A stretch of DNA of 64,000 nt from NCBI RefSeq assembly GCF_027627475.1, contig NZ_CP115484.1, positions 3,022,001 through 3,086,000 of the forward strand, given 5' to 3'. Both the position numbers and the translations under genes were made by a program. A model generated the notes under the pieces. That model had not been told where the DNA came from, ran no database searches, and worked only from the letters and a program-made list of their open reading frames with translations. Within the stretch, counting starts at the first letter, position 1, and the number at the start of each line of letters is the position of its first letter. Positions 9,325 through 18,232 of the stretch are shown here, in pieces. This DNA is from Paenibacillus sp. SYP-B4298. GTDB taxonomy: Bacteria > Bacillota > Bacilli > Paenibacillales > Paenibacillaceae.

Positions 9325-10980
9325 TCAAATATATACAATGCGATGGCTGCAATCCTCGTCATATGGCAATTGGAGAAGCTGCTCCAGCCAGTGCAAGCCC
9401 CATTGGTTCCATAGCTGCACCACATTGAGCACCCTCTCCTGTGGCTTGCCGAGCGGACATAGCTGCAATTGAACCCGATCCATCTGCCGCAGTTGCTCCT
9501 CGTGGCGGCGGCTCCGCTCCAGATGAAGGCGCCCCTTCAGATACTCGAGCTGCTCCACCACCTTGCGTCGATTCGTCTCGCCAAGCGCGACCATATCTGC
9601 GCCATACCCAGTCAGCTTCGCCAGCACTGGCTCATACATGCGCTCCAGCTCGCGCTGCATCTGCTCCAGCGGCTGATCCATGGGCTGCAGCCCCTCCTGG
9701 CGATCCAGCCACTCGTTGCGATACTGCTCGTAATGGTCAAGCACCGTATGAACGGATAGCTTGTATTTCTCCATATGCTTGGCTGTCCCTGCATCGATCA
9801 GGGTGAAGGAGCGCCTGGGCACTACAATCGGCATCTCCATGCCAAGCTGCTTGAAGGCGCTGCCTGTTGCCGCCCAGTAGGCAATCTCTCCCGGGCCAAG
9901 CACCGTAGCAAGCACCGGGAACAGGTAATCCTGCATCAGCGGACGGGTCAGCACATTGTTGCTGAGCTGCTCCGGCTCCTGCTTCGCCAGCATAAGCAGC
10001 TCCTCGCGCGTGTACGACACCTGCCCCTTGCGATCCTCGAAGCGGTCGCCGCTGCGCTGCAGCAGCAGACGATCACCTGCCGCTGAAGCGCCAGCAGCCG
10101 ACGCAAAGTGGAACAGATTCGCGCTGTTGTCCGCCTGCTCAGCCTGAATCGGGTAGCCAAGCTCCATCAGCCGCTGCTGCGCCGCTCCATAGGCGTCATA
10201 CAGACTCTCGTTGCTGCGGATCATCTGCTCGAACATCGGCGATTCCAGCCTGCGGATCGCCGGATCATCTGCATCCATGACAATCAGCCCCTGGGAGCCG
10301 AATAGCCAGGCCAGCATGGAGGCGAACATATCCGTCAGGGTGGCCGCGTCTGCTGTCAAGCCATGCAGCCGATCAAGCAGCTCCGGCTTGTGCGGGGAAT
10401 CCGGCAGCACGGCTGCCAGCTCGGCAAGCGCCTGCTGCCACTGTCCAGGGCGGAGCAGGCTGCGGCTTACCGATGTTCTGGCTCCCTTGGGTCGCTGCAG
10501 CTCCAGCTTGCGAAGCTTCGGCTCGGAGGTCACAAGGTAGGCGTGATTGGCCTCTTCCCAGTCATGATCCTCCCCGGCGATCCAGAAGATCGGCACCACG
10601 GGCTGGCCGAGTCTCTGGCGAGCGGAGGCAGCGCTCTGAATGATCGTCACCGCCTTGTGCAGCACCATGAGCGGCCCGCTCCATAGCCCGGCCTGCTGAC
10701 CGCCGATGACTGCCAGCGCTCCATCCTTTAATTGTTCAATATGGCACAGCGCAGAAGCGGAAGCACCATGAGCTGCATTATAGCTGTATAACGCTTGGGC
10801 GACCTCTGCTCGCTGCGCCCGTGATGCTTCGGACTGCTCCAGCCACAGCGCTCTGGCTTTCCAGTCGCGTTCTTCCTTCCAATGATAACCGAATAATTCC
10901 AATAGCTTCGGGTCTGACTTATGGATGTAAGCCTCGGTCACAGGCTGACCGGACGGCAGTTGTATATGATGCTCCTCCAT
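9325..10980 (-). CDS. bshC: Bacillithiol biosynthesis cysteine-adding enzyme BshC
   Basis: Putative last enzyme of bacillithiol synthesis, adding cysteine to GlcN-malate. Length 551 residues, normal for the family (formerly YllA). Visible family blocks include GGQQAGLWSGP near residue 94 and VPIFWIAGEDHDWEE near residue 128, and a long helical C-terminal part. ATG at 10980 follows GGAGG with a ten-base spacer. Only 38 nt separate it from ahcY downstream, so the two are probably co-transcribed. The neighbour panE and the proximity to mraZ match B. subtilis gene order. Confidence 0.95.
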   Translation of the reverse strand: MEEHHIQLPSGQPVTEAYIHKSDPKLLELFGYHWKEERDWKARALWLEQSEASRAQRAEVAQALYSYNAAHGASASALCHIEQLKDGALAVIGGQQAGLWSGPLMVLHKAVTIIQSAASARQRLGQPVVPIFWIAGEDHDWEEANHAYLVTSEPKLRKLELQRPKGARTSVSRSLLRPGQWQQALAELAAVLPDSPHKPELLDRLHGLTADAATLTDMFASMLAWLFGSQGLIVMDADDPAIRRLESPMFEQMIRSNESLYDAYGAAQQRLMELGYPIQAEQADNSANLFHFASAAGASAAGDRLLLQRSGDRFEDRKGQVSYTREELLMLAKQEPEQLSNNVLTRPLMQDYLFPVLATVLGPGEIAYWAATGSAFKQLGMEMPIVVPRRSFTLIDAGTAKHMEKYKLSVHTVLDHYEQYRNEWLDRQEGLQPMDQPLEQMQRELERMYEPVLAKLTGYGADMVALGETNRRKVVEQLEYLKGRLHLERSRRHEEQLRQMDRVQLQLCPLGKPQERVLNVVQLWNQWGLHWLEQLLQLPYDEDCSHRIVYI

Positions 10981-11087
10981 GTTCCTGCTTGCCTCCAGTC
11001 ACTGTACACTGCTATAGCATTTACAGATTTGATTGTACACAACGAAGGTTGAAGCCGTCAAAGTATAATCTGCCCTACAAGCCCGCA

Positions 11088-11483
11088 CTACAATTTGGCG
11101 ATGGTCTGAAATAAATAAACAATCATCAATAGTATATACAGGATACTCATTACAAAAAAACTCAATCGCCACACCGCACGGGTGACGCGCATCACATCGA
11201 GCGCTCCCTTGGAGCGGTATTGCAGATTGCCGATCAGCCCGCCGCCAATCAGCATCAACAGCAAAATGGCAAAAATGCCGAAGCCGCTGTTGAACGTATG
11301 GTTAAACAGTACAGCTACACATCCAATCAGCAATGCGGTTGTAATATCCATGGCCAGCCGCACCGCTTTCTTCTTGTCCCCCGTCACAGCCTTGTAACCA
11401 AAGAAAATCAATATAAAAGGAACTATAGGTACAACAGCAAGGAACGCGTATGCGTGCACAAAACTCTGCCATAACCACTGCAT
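11088..11483 (-). CDS. DUF3397 family membrane protein
   Basis: Small integral membrane protein of 131 residues with four predicted membrane spans (roughly residues 8-28, 40-58, 66-86 and 104-126). Function unknown; the family is often found beside bshC/mraZ in Bacilli. I place the start at ATG 11483, which has AAAGGAG upstream; extension to 11549 adds 22 residues without a binding site and an unlikely Arg/Gly/Cys-rich sequence. It lies 75 nt after panE and about 107 nt before bshC. Confidence 0.8.
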   Translation of the reverse strand: MQWLWQSFVHAYAFLAVVPIVPFILIFFGYKAVTGDKKKAVRLAMDITTALLIGCVAVLFNHTFNSGFGIFAILLLMLIGGGLIGNLQYRSKGALDVMRVTRAVWRLSFFVMSILYILLMIVYLFQTIAKL

Positions 11484-11558
11484 CCTGCCTTCGCTCCTTT
11501 CTATGTGAAGTATGTCGCCGCAGCCAGGTCGTCTCGCCCCGATCGACATGGCGCGCGG

Positions 11559-12503
11559 CTACTCTTCCAGCGCCCGGATCATCGAGCACATCGCCTGATG
11601 AAGCGGGGCTTCCAGTCCGTGTTTCCCAGCGAGTCTGACCCAACCGCCATTAATCCATTCAACCTCTGTTCTGCGCCCGCGCTGAATATCCCCCAGCATC
11701 GACGATTCATTTGCTGCCGTATTGCGGCATACCTCCAGCACCGACTGCCAACTGCCGCAAGCGCAAGCTATGCTGGCGGCACTCATAATATGTAAGGTCT
11801 CATCATGCAATCCTCTCATCAGCTTCAATCGGGACGGATCGCCGGGCAGTTGGCCGTTCTTGATCCCATAGAGCGCTGTAAGCGGATTAATTATGCTGTT
11901 AATGAGTAATTTCTGGTAGATGCGACCCTCAATCTCTTTCGACAAAAACGCCGGGATTCCTGCCTTTTCCAAGCATTTCAACAATATTTTTTGCCTTGTG
12001 CGCGCCCATTCCGTCCGTGCTTCGCCCATATGAAGCTGTCCGTGGCCAGTATGCATCACTGACGTCCCGTTCGCACCCGCCAGCGCTCCTTCCGTTGTAA
12101 TGACAGGGATGACGGCAAGCTGTGGCAGTCCGCGCTCCAGGCGCTCGATATGACCAATGCCATTTTGCATGCAGAGCAACAGCGCACCGGCAGGCACGAT
12201 GTCAGCCAGTCGAATAATCAGCTCCTCGGTCAACTGCGTCTGCTTCACCGTCAGCCACACCGCCAGCTCGTCCGCCCCTTGTCCTAAGCCCGGAGCCTGA
12301 GCCTCCCACACCCCACATGCTTCCACCGCATATCTGACCGCCTGCGCCTCGCCTGAGCTTGCTGCAAGCTCTATGCCCCTATCACTCAACTCTGTGGCCT
12401 GTTCGACAGTGCGGGTCGCTACGGCTGTCCTCATACCTGCTGCCGACAGGCGCGCGGCCATCAGCAGTCCGACCGCTCCGCCACCGATAATCAGATGCTT
12501 CAC
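11559..12503 (-). CDS. panE: 2-dehydropantoate 2-reductase (ketopantoate reductase)
   Basis: NADPH-dependent enzyme of pantothenate/coenzyme A synthesis reducing ketopantoate to pantoate, 314 residues. The N-terminal Rossmann loop is IGGGAVGLLMAARL (residues 6-19). The catalytic Lys lies in YQKLLINSIINPLTAL and the conserved Glu in RRTEVEWINGG. Both domains are complete. The gene position next to bshC corresponds to ylbQ/panE of B. subtilis. ApbA/PanE-family dehydrogenases can have other 2-oxoacid substrates, so the exact substrate is inferred from context. Confidence 0.9.
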   Translation of the reverse strand: MKHLIIGGGAVGLLMAARLSAAGMRTAVATRTVEQATELSDRGIELAASSGEAQAVRYAVEACGVWEAQAPGLGQGADELAVWLTVKQTQLTEELIIRLADIVPAGALLLCMQNGIGHIERLERGLPQLAVIPVITTEGALAGANGTSVMHTGHGQLHMGEARTEWARTRQKILLKCLEKAGIPAFLSKEIEGRIYQKLLINSIINPLTALYGIKNGQLPGDPSRLKLMRGLHDETLHIMSAASIACACGSWQSVLEVCRNTAANESSMLGDIQRGRRTEVEWINGGWVRLAGKHGLEAPLHQAMCSMIRALEE

Positions 12504-12643
12504 CGCTTCTCCTCCTTGCCGTTCCTTCCTGTCCTACATCATAGCACAGAATGCTCACCCGCGAGCAGCCGTCCTGCTTCGCGGCAGTTCCGTCCGCTAC
12601 ACTGCTGGCAAGCTGCACTGCTGACAAGAAGGCTTACACACAA

Positions 12644-12717
12644 AACCGTCCGCAAAGTACGGTTTTGCACTGCAGCAGCGAATAGCTCTGCAGGAAAACC
12701 ATCCCTTGCGGACGGTT
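12644..12717 (-). terminator. Terminator-like inverted repeat after the RsfA-type regulator
   Basis: Twelve-base perfect inverted arms AACCGTCCGCAA and TTGCGGACGGTT separated by about 50 bases that can fold further. On the minus strand the second arm is followed by TTTTG. It lies 26 bp beyond the stop of the regulator gene. Confidence 0.6.
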
Positions 12718-12742
12718 ATGCTTGTGACTGTGGTGGAGCGTC

Positions 12743-13387
12743 TTATTCAATACGCTCCAGATTTCCATTGGCATCCATCTTGAATCTGGATTTGACTTCC
12801 TCTTCCTCGCTCATGCTGGCCAGGCGGCGCGCACGATCCATAATTTGAATCAGCGTCTTGTAATCATCGTTCACCGTTCTGTAATCGACCTGCACGTTGT
12901 TGACCTCTTTGGATAGCTTCTCATTGTTGGCACGGAGCTCGAACAGCTCCTCGTCCTTCTCCTTCAGTTCCTTCTCCATCGTCTTGATTTGACGGGTCAG
13001 ATCCTGGTAGGTTGTCTTCCAGCTTCGCAAAAACCGGATTACAGCATCGATTGTGATCGCTTCTTCGCCGATTGCCTCCGCCTTATCATAAGAGCGGACA
13101 TCCTCCATCGTCACGGAGGAGACATGCGTAATCGTCGGAAATGATTGCTTGCGCAAATAATTACGTTTTTGCCGTTGCTGCTTAGCCATCTGAATCGCTT
13201 CCTCATAGCGTTTGCGAACGCAACTGTTCCATCTGAAGCCGCAGGCTGCCGATGTCCGGCCAATTCTCTCCCCTACTTCCTCAAAAGCCGCCAATTGCGT
13301 GCTGCCTTCCCGAATATGGCGCAATGTCACCTCAGCGAGCATCAAATCATCATCCGGGCTCCATGCATCTTGTCTGACTGCTGTCAT
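12743..13387 (-). CDS. RsfA/GerR (YlbO)-family sporulation transcription regulator
   Basis: Protein of 214 residues. An N-terminal Myb/SANT-like DNA-binding domain (about residues 1-60, with [17 protein letters not shown] and [15 protein letters not shown]) is followed by a basic linker and a long coiled coil (about 125-195). RsfA acts in the prespore and GerR (YlbO) in the mother cell of B. subtilis. Gene order with panE and bshC matches ylbO, so GerR is the likelier counterpart, but the sequence alone does not decide. ATG at 13387 has GGAGG ten bases upstream; the longer frame to 13480 adds 31 residues without a site. Confidence 0.85.
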   Translation of the reverse strand: MTAVRQDAWSPDDDLMLAEVTLRHIREGSTQLAAFEEVGERIGRTSAACGFRWNSCVRKRYEEAIQMAKQQRQKRNYLRKQSFPTITHVSSVTMEDVRSYDKAEAIGEEAITIDAVIRFLRSWKTTYQDLTRQIKTMEKELKEKDEELFELRANNEKLSKEVNNVQVDYRTVNDDYKTLIQIMDRARRLASMSEEEEVKSRFKMDANGNLERIE

Positions 13388-13461
13388 GCAACCAAAACCT
13401 CCTAACATTAAGGGCCTCCATATATCTTTATGCCCTTGGTAGAGTTCATAGAATCTATCGA

Positions 13462-13489
13462 TACTAAATTGTATTTCCAATTTTGCAAT
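13462..13489 (-). promoter_or_regulatory. Candidate sigma-A promoter of the RsfA-type regulator
   Basis: On the minus strand TTGCAA and TAGTAT are separated by 16 bases, about 75 bp before the predicted start codon. This is a reasonable but not strong vegetative match. No clear sigma-E or sigma-F elements were seen here. Confidence 0.4.
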
Positions 13490-13560
13490 CGCTCATACAT
13501 GACTTTTGGTTAATCAGGGCAAACTGTACAAGGTAAAGTGAAAATTCGCTGTTTTCGTAG

Positions 13561-13589
13561 TTTACAGACCGAAATCAAGACGGTATAAT
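13561..13589 (+). promoter_or_regulatory. Sigma-A promoter of the DUF2626 gene
   Basis: TTTACA (13561-13566) and TATAAT (13584-13589) are 17 bases apart, close to the vegetative consensus. The expected start is about 50 bp before the next coding region, which has a GGGGGG ribosome binding site. Confidence 0.8.
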
Positions 13590-13646
13590 GTTGAGTATAA
13601 TTGTGTCAATTGTGACTGATGTATGTGTGACAGGGGGGTTGGGTAA

Positions 13647-13883
13647 ATGGCACGTATGTTTCGGGTACTCGGTTTCTGGACACTGGTAATCGGCCTCATG
13701 GCGTATGCAGGTCATATGTACGAGATGGCAATCTTGTTCCTCGTGCAGACCGCAGTGTTCGTTCTGCTTGGATACTTGAATTTCTCCGAAAGAACGTACA
13801 TATTGATGTTCTGGGGATACATGATTCTATCCTTTGCAGGCTTCACGTACTGGTCTGTCTTCGAGATGGGAATGCCGTTCTGA
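13647..13883 (+). CDS. DUF2626 family membrane protein (YqgY-like)
   Basis: Integral membrane protein of 78 residues with three hydrophobic segments (about 7-23, 27-45 and 52-70). The sequence, starting MARMFRVLGFWTLVIGLMAY, follows the conserved pattern of the DUF2626 family (B. subtilis YqgY). Function is unknown. ATG at 13647 follows CAGGGGGG. It is a single-gene unit with its own sigma-A promoter and a double hairpin downstream. Confidence 0.85.
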   Translation: MARMFRVLGFWTLVIGLMAYAGHMYEMAILFLVQTAVFVLLGYLNFSERTYILMFWGYMILSFAGFTYWSVFEMGMPF

Positions 13884-13952
13884 TGCTACACCGTACTTTC
13901 GCGCGGAATCTGTAGAACGCCTTCATGGGGCGTACAAGCTTCCACGCAGCTA

Positions 13953-14030
13953 AATATAAGAATAACTGCTTGATGAGGTTTCATTCTTATATTGCGAACA
14001 GCCGGGCTGTACTAGCCCGGCTGTTTCTTT
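13953..14030 (+). terminator. Two consecutive hairpins after the DUF2626 gene
   Basis: First an AT-rich hairpin AATATAAGAAT/ATTCTTATATT (13953-13993). Then a GC-rich hairpin ACAGCCGGGCT/AGCCCGGCTGT (13998-14024) followed by TTCTTT. The second is a typical rho-independent terminator; the first may be a processing or accessory hairpin. Confidence 0.75.
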
Positions 14031-14106
14031 ATCTGCTGTGGAAATATTATGCATCACCTGGGCATAGAATAGGATGTCATATCTATAGCAAGGGGGGAAC
14101 CTGTCG

Positions 14107-15201
14107 GTGATACGCGCTATTCGTTATCCCGCGGTGTGGCTGGCTTGCTGTCTGCTGCTTCTATGGACGGTAGAGAGGGTCGCCATCTCCACCGTCTTCG
14201 CTCTCCCTGAAGACGAAGCCGTCCAGCAGTTGCTGGAGAAGAGCCTCTCGGTCGTCGAGATCGACAAGGAGATCGAACGGGTTGCCCGGCAGCGTGAAGA
14301 GCTGGGGAGCATTGCACAGCTCACAGAGGAGAAGCTGGCGTCACAGATGGAGGCTGGCTCCAAGCAGCAGCAGGAGGCTGGCAAGGTTCTGCGCGCCTAC
14401 TATATGGGCGAACGGGACGTGTGGCTTAGCGCCTTGTTTTCTTACCGTAGTCTGACGGAGCTGCTGGCTGTGTATGATTATTTCGAATGGATATTCAAGA
14501 AGGACAGGCAGGTTCTGGCTACCTACCAGGAGCAGGTGCAGCAGCTTCGTGCCGAACGCGACAATCTGCATTCGCAGCAGCGGCAACTGACTGAGCTGGA
14601 GCAGCAGCTTAACGCACAGCGTATACGGCTGGCCGCGCTGGAGCAGGACATTGAATCCGGGCTTGCATCCATGCCGGACAGCGAGAGGCTGCGGCTGCTG
14701 ATGGAGGAGATGACGGCCTACTGGCAGACGGTAGGCTTGACCGAGGTGAAGCATTACTTCCGCGCACTGGCACAATCGATGAAGGAGCTGCCGGGCTGGC
14801 TGAAGGAGAACCCGCAATATGTGAAGATGAAGGGCTTCAAGTATACCGTCAAGGTGCCCGAGGAAGCACTGAATGAGTTTTTGCGCGGACAGAATGAGAT
14901 GTTTAACAACTTTGCCTTCCGTTTCCTGGATGGCGCGATTCAGGTAGAGGGCAAACGCGAAGGCATGTCAGTTGCCCTCCAAGGGCGCTACACGCTGGAG
15001 AACGAGCCGGTTAATGCCATTCGCTTCCATGTGGATGAGCTGCGGTTCAACAAGCTGGCGCTGCCAGATACGACCCGCAAAGCGCTGGAGGAGGAATTCG
15101 ATCTCAGCTTCTACCCGCAGTTGCTGGTCAAGCTTGTTCAAGCGGAATCTGTGGAGATTCAAGATGGAGAACTTATAATAGAGCTGAAGCTGACCCTATA
15201 G
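14107..15201 (+). CDS. Exported coiled-coil protein, PcsB/CwlO-like N-terminus, unknown C-terminal domain
   Basis: Protein of 364 residues starting at GTG 14107 (AAGGGGGG about eight bases upstream). The N-terminus is a signal peptide or signal anchor (about 1-32). Residues 40-200 are a long coiled coil. Within it the stretch from LRAYYMGERDVWLS to the heptads after FKKDRQVLATYQEQ follows the pattern of the PcsB/CwlO coiled-coil domain, which in known proteins contacts FtsX. Unlike those proteins it has no CHAP, NlpC/P60 or other hydrolase domain. The C-terminal part (about 235-364) is predicted alpha/beta and vaguely recalls lipid-binding DUF2993/LmeA-type domains. I do not recognise the whole gene; function unknown. 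It lies between its own upstream gap and a shared terminator. Confidence 0.75.
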   Translation: MIRAIRYPAVWLACCLLLLWTVERVAISTVFALPEDEAVQQLLEKSLSVVEIDKEIERVARQREELGSIAQLTEEKLASQMEAGSKQQQEAGKVLRAYYMGERDVWLSALFSYRSLTELLAVYDYFEWIFKKDRQVLATYQEQVQQLRAERDNLHSQQRQLTELEQQLNAQRIRLAALEQDIESGLASMPDSERLRLLMEEMTAYWQTVGLTEVKHYFRALAQSMKELPGWLKENPQYVKMKGFKYTVKVPEEALNEFLRGQNEMFNNFAFRFLDGAIQVEGKREGMSVALQGRYTLENEPVNAIRFHVDELRFNKLALPDTTRKALEEEFDLSFYPQLLVKLVQAESVEIQDGELIIELKLTL

Positions 15202-15228
15202 ACTGCCTGCACATATCCTACATATAAA

Positions 15229-15292
15229 AAAACCTCTTGCAGCGGATGAAGGCCGCGCGGCGCAGCTATGATGCTGCCCTTGCAAGAGGTTT
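15229..15292. terminator. Bidirectional terminator between convergent genes
   Basis: Perfect arms AAACCTCTTGCA and TGCAAGAGGTTT with a loop of about 39 bases that holds a GC-rich inner repeat. There are A/T runs outside on both sides. It serves the coiled-coil gene (plus) and the solute-binding protein gene (minus), ending three bases before the stop codon of the latter. Confidence 0.85.
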
Positions 15293-15294
15293 TA

Positions 15295-16566
15295 TTATTC
15301 GAGTGCGCTTTCGGCAAATAGCGCTTGAACAGGAAGCTCACCGCTCAGCCACCGCTCCCATAGCCGACTGTCCTTGGCAAGGCGTTGATTCCAATAGGCG
15401 TCCCTGCGCGTCCCAGGGACAATCTCCAATCCAGCAAGCATGGTTACCGCAAGCTTATCCGCGACCAGCCCGTCGTAAGCCGCCTTGCGCGCTGGCAGCT
15501 TGCCCGTCTGACCGAAGAACGACTGCTGGCGCACCGGATCCGTAACGAACTCGATCCACAGCTTCGCTTCCCCGGCATACTCTGTCCGTGAGGACAGACT
15601 GAAGCTTCGCCCGCCTGACCAGAGCGGAACGCCTGACGGCTCCTGCTGCACCAGCAACCGCCCGCCTGCGGTCTGCAGCTTGCCAAATACCTGCGAGAGA
15701 GACAGCACGGCTGACCATAGCCGTCCCTGCTCCAGCGCATCCAGCAACTGCGTGCGGCCGGATACCGCGAGCAGCCGATCTTGCCCACGCAGCTTATCGA
15801 GCATGGCGAATTGCTCCGCCGCCTGCGGCTGCTTCATAAGCGATGGCAGCCTATACGGGTCGCCCGCTCCGCCCACCGCAGCCATCCAGACGAGGAAGGC
15901 GGGCAACTGCTTGGACTCAAAACCTGCGAGAATCGACGGGGATGATAACTGAGGCTCGGAACCGGACTGTGAGGACAACGCCGCAAGCTCGTTCCAGCTC
16001 CGGGGCGGCTCCTCCACCCCCAGCTTCTGAAGCTGTACGCGGCTCCAGACGACTACCAGAGGATCGGCATCCTTGGGTACACCCCAGAGGTAGCCATTCC
16101 ACCTTAGGGGCTGCACAAGGCCAGCAGGAACGTCTGAGGACATCTCTCCGGCAAATAGCGAGTCCACATTCTTCAGATACCCCAATGCAGCAAAATCAAC
16201 GACCCAGTTGCTGTCGAGCAGCATAATATCCGGGGCGTCGCCAAGCACCGCCCTGCGTTTAAGCGTGGCGTAAGCCTCCTCATAAGGGAGGTTGTCCACC
16301 GCAATATGAATGGCAGGATAGCGCCTTGTAAATTCCTTGTTCCACTGCTGTAGCAGCGCAAGCTCGTCCTCATCCAAGGAAACGGTTACACGAATCGTCC
16401 TGACAACCGTTTCCGCAGTTCGTTCAGTTTCATCGATCTGCTGCGGCTCCGTTCCTCTCCAGGGTACCAGCCGGTCGCTTGAACCGGATAGCATCATGGG
16501 AAAGCCAAGCACGATGAACAGTATGAGAAGACTTAGCAGCATAAAATGATAGGTTCGGCGCGACAA
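15295..16566 (-). CDS. Extracellular solute-binding protein (ABC family 1-like), membrane-anchored, no lipobox
   Basis: Protein of 423 residues with an N-terminal hydrophobic anchor (about 8-28) and a periplasmic-binding-protein fold typical of sugar ABC importers. Visible blocks are QQWNKEFTRRYPAIHIAVDN, DAPDIMLLDSNWVVDFAALG, and WNGYLWGVPKDADPLVVVWS. No cysteine follows the hydrophobic segment, so it is not a lipoprotein, unlike most Gram-positive binding proteins. TTG at 16566 is preceded by GGAGGGGGAGCC with correct spacing. No permease or ATPase gene is nearby. Substrate unknown; it could be a sensor or accessory protein instead of a transport component. Confidence 0.8.
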   Translation of the reverse strand: MSRRTYHFMLLSLLILFIVLGFPMMLSGSSDRLVPWRGTEPQQIDETERTAETVVRTIRVTVSLDEDELALLQQWNKEFTRRYPAIHIAVDNLPYEEAYATLKRRAVLGDAPDIMLLDSNWVVDFAALGYLKNVDSLFAGEMSSDVPAGLVQPLRWNGYLWGVPKDADPLVVVWSRVQLQKLGVEEPPRSWNELAALSSQSGSEPQLSSPSILAGFESKQLPAFLVWMAAVGGAGDPYRLPSLMKQPQAAEQFAMLDKLRGQDRLLAVSGRTQLLDALEQGRLWSAVLSLSQVFGKLQTAGGRLLVQQEPSGVPLWSGGRSFSLSSRTEYAGEAKLWIEFVTDPVRQQSFFGQTGKLPARKAAYDGLVADKLAVTMLAGLEIVPGTRRDAYWNQRLAKDSRLWERWLSGELPVQALFAESALE

Positions 16567-16717
16567 GGCTCCCCCTCCGTTCTGGCAGCATTCTCCCCCT
16601 ATTCTACCATACCCTGCACCAAAATCTTATTAAGTGTATGTTACAAATGCAGCAGACCGCCTCCCTCCCCTGCCACATGCTGCCTTCTGCTTCCATTACC
16701 ATATAAATCATCACAGC

Positions 16718-16752
16718 GACGCCGCCGGCCATCGGTGATGGCTGGCGGCGTC
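16718..16752 (-). terminator. GC-rich hairpin after the PIN-PhoH gene
   Basis: Arms GACGCCGCCGGCCATC and GATGGCTGGCGGCGTC pair with one mismatch around a three-base loop, 17 bp beyond the gene's stop. There is no clear T run on the minus strand, so its strength as an intrinsic terminator is uncertain. Confidence 0.55.
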
Positions 16753-16769
16753 CTGAGTCATTTCACCAT

Positions 16770-18101
16770 TTACAACAAGTCGGCGGCAAGCTGCGCGAGC
16801 TTGGAGCGCTCCCCTTTCTCCAGCGTCATATGACCGCTTAGCGTCTGCTGCTTGAAACTCTCCACAATATAGGTCAGCCCATTGCTGACAGCATCCAGAT
16901 ACGGATGGTCGATCTGCTCAGGGTCACCCATCAATACAATCTTGCTGCCCTCGCCCACACGCGACACGATCGTCTTCACCTCATGACGAGTCAGATTCTG
17001 TGCTTCATCGATGATGATGAATTGCCCTGGGATGGAGCGCCCACGGATATAGGTGAGCGCCTCCACCTGAATGCTGCCCAGCCCCATCAGGATTTTATCG
17101 ATGTCCCCGGATTTCTTCGTATCGAACAAATACTCCAGATTGTCATAGATCGGCTGCATCCACGGACGCAGCTTCTCCTCCTTCTCGCCTGGCAAGTAGC
17201 CGATGTCCTTGCCCATAGGCACGACAGGGCGGGCGATGAGCAGCTTTTTGTATTTGTGCTCATCCTCGACCTTCATGAGCCCTGCTGCCAGCGCAAGCAG
17301 CGTCTTGCCTGTGCCCGCCTTGCCGGTGAGCGTCACCAGCGGCACATCATCATTGAGCAGCAGCTCCAGCGCCATCCGCTGCTGAGCATTGCGCGCCGTT
17401 ATGCCCCATACCGGATCATTGCTCAGGTACAGCGGCTCGAGCCTTACCCCGTCCTGGGACACCTTGAGCAGCGCTGACTTGGATGTCCCCATCTCATCGC
17501 GCAAGATGACAAATTCATTCGGATGAAGCCTCACATTAAGCTGCAGCCCCTTAACGCTCAGGAAACGATACGTATAAAATTCGTCGATGACCGATGGATG
17601 GACATGAAGGGTCACATAACCGGTATAAATATCGGAAGCTTCCACCGTATGGTCAGACAAGTAATCCTCCGCCATCAGACCCAGCACATCTGCCTTAATA
17701 CGCACCAGCACATCCTTGCTCACCAGCACAATCTGGCGCGGCTTCTCCTGATCCTGCTCCTCCAGATGATAATTCAACGCCACAGCGAGTATCCGGTTGT
17801 CATTCGACATATCCCCGAACATCTCCTGAACCCGTACAAAGCTGCGATGATTCAGCTCCACCTTCAGCAGGCCGCCATTGCTCAGCTTTATTCCTTCATG
17901 AAGCCTTCCTGTCTCTCTAAGCCCGTCAAGCAGACGGGATATGCTGCGGGCATTGCGCCCCAGTTCGTCAGCCAGCCTCTTTTTGGAATCAATCTCCTCC
18001 AGCACTACTGCGGGAATAACGACCTCATTTTCCTCGAAGGCAAATATAGCCTGAGGATCATGCAGCAGTACATTGGTGTCGAGCACGAAAATTTTTGTCA
18101 T
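16770..18101 (-). CDS. PhoH family ATPase with N-terminal PIN domain (YlaK/PhoH2 type)
   Basis: Protein of 443 residues. The PIN-type nuclease domain (about 1-135) begins with FVLDTNVLLHD, whose Asp is a metal ligand, and continues with the acidic positions around VVLEEIDSKKRLADELGRNAR. The C-terminal PhoH ATPase (about 230-443) has Walker A GKAGTGKT and a Walker B region FIIIDEAQN. PhoH2-type proteins characterised in other bacteria unwind and cut RNA. Gene order (with YlaJ, YlaH and TypA nearby) matches ylaK of B. subtilis. ATG at 18101 follows GGGAGG. A second, PIN-less PhoH is encoded at 52984-53982. Confidence 0.93.
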   Translation of the reverse strand: MTKIFVLDTNVLLHDPQAIFAFEENEVVIPAVVLEEIDSKKRLADELGRNARSISRLLDGLRETGRLHEGIKLSNGGLLKVELNHRSFVRVQEMFGDMSNDNRILAVALNYHLEEQDQEKPRQIVLVSKDVLVRIKADVLGLMAEDYLSDHTVEASDIYTGYVTLHVHPSVIDEFYTYRFLSVKGLQLNVRLHPNEFVILRDEMGTSKSALLKVSQDGVRLEPLYLSNDPVWGITARNAQQRMALELLLNDDVPLVTLTGKAGTGKTLLALAAGLMKVEDEHKYKKLLIARPVVPMGKDIGYLPGEKEEKLRPWMQPIYDNLEYLFDTKKSGDIDKILMGLGSIQVEALTYIRGRSIPGQFIIIDEAQNLTRHEVKTIVSRVGEGSKIVLMGDPEQIDHPYLDAVSNGLTYIVESFKQQTLSGHMTLEKGERSKLAQLAADLL

Positions 18102-18232
18102 CGTGAGCCCTCCCGGAGCATTTTTTGATGTGAGGCAACAAGAGCTGGTTTATTCATGACCGCATACATAGCATCCCCAATGTTCGGGCACACTGGGAAA
18201 GAATCAACTTCAAGGAAAGGTTGGATGCTTAA

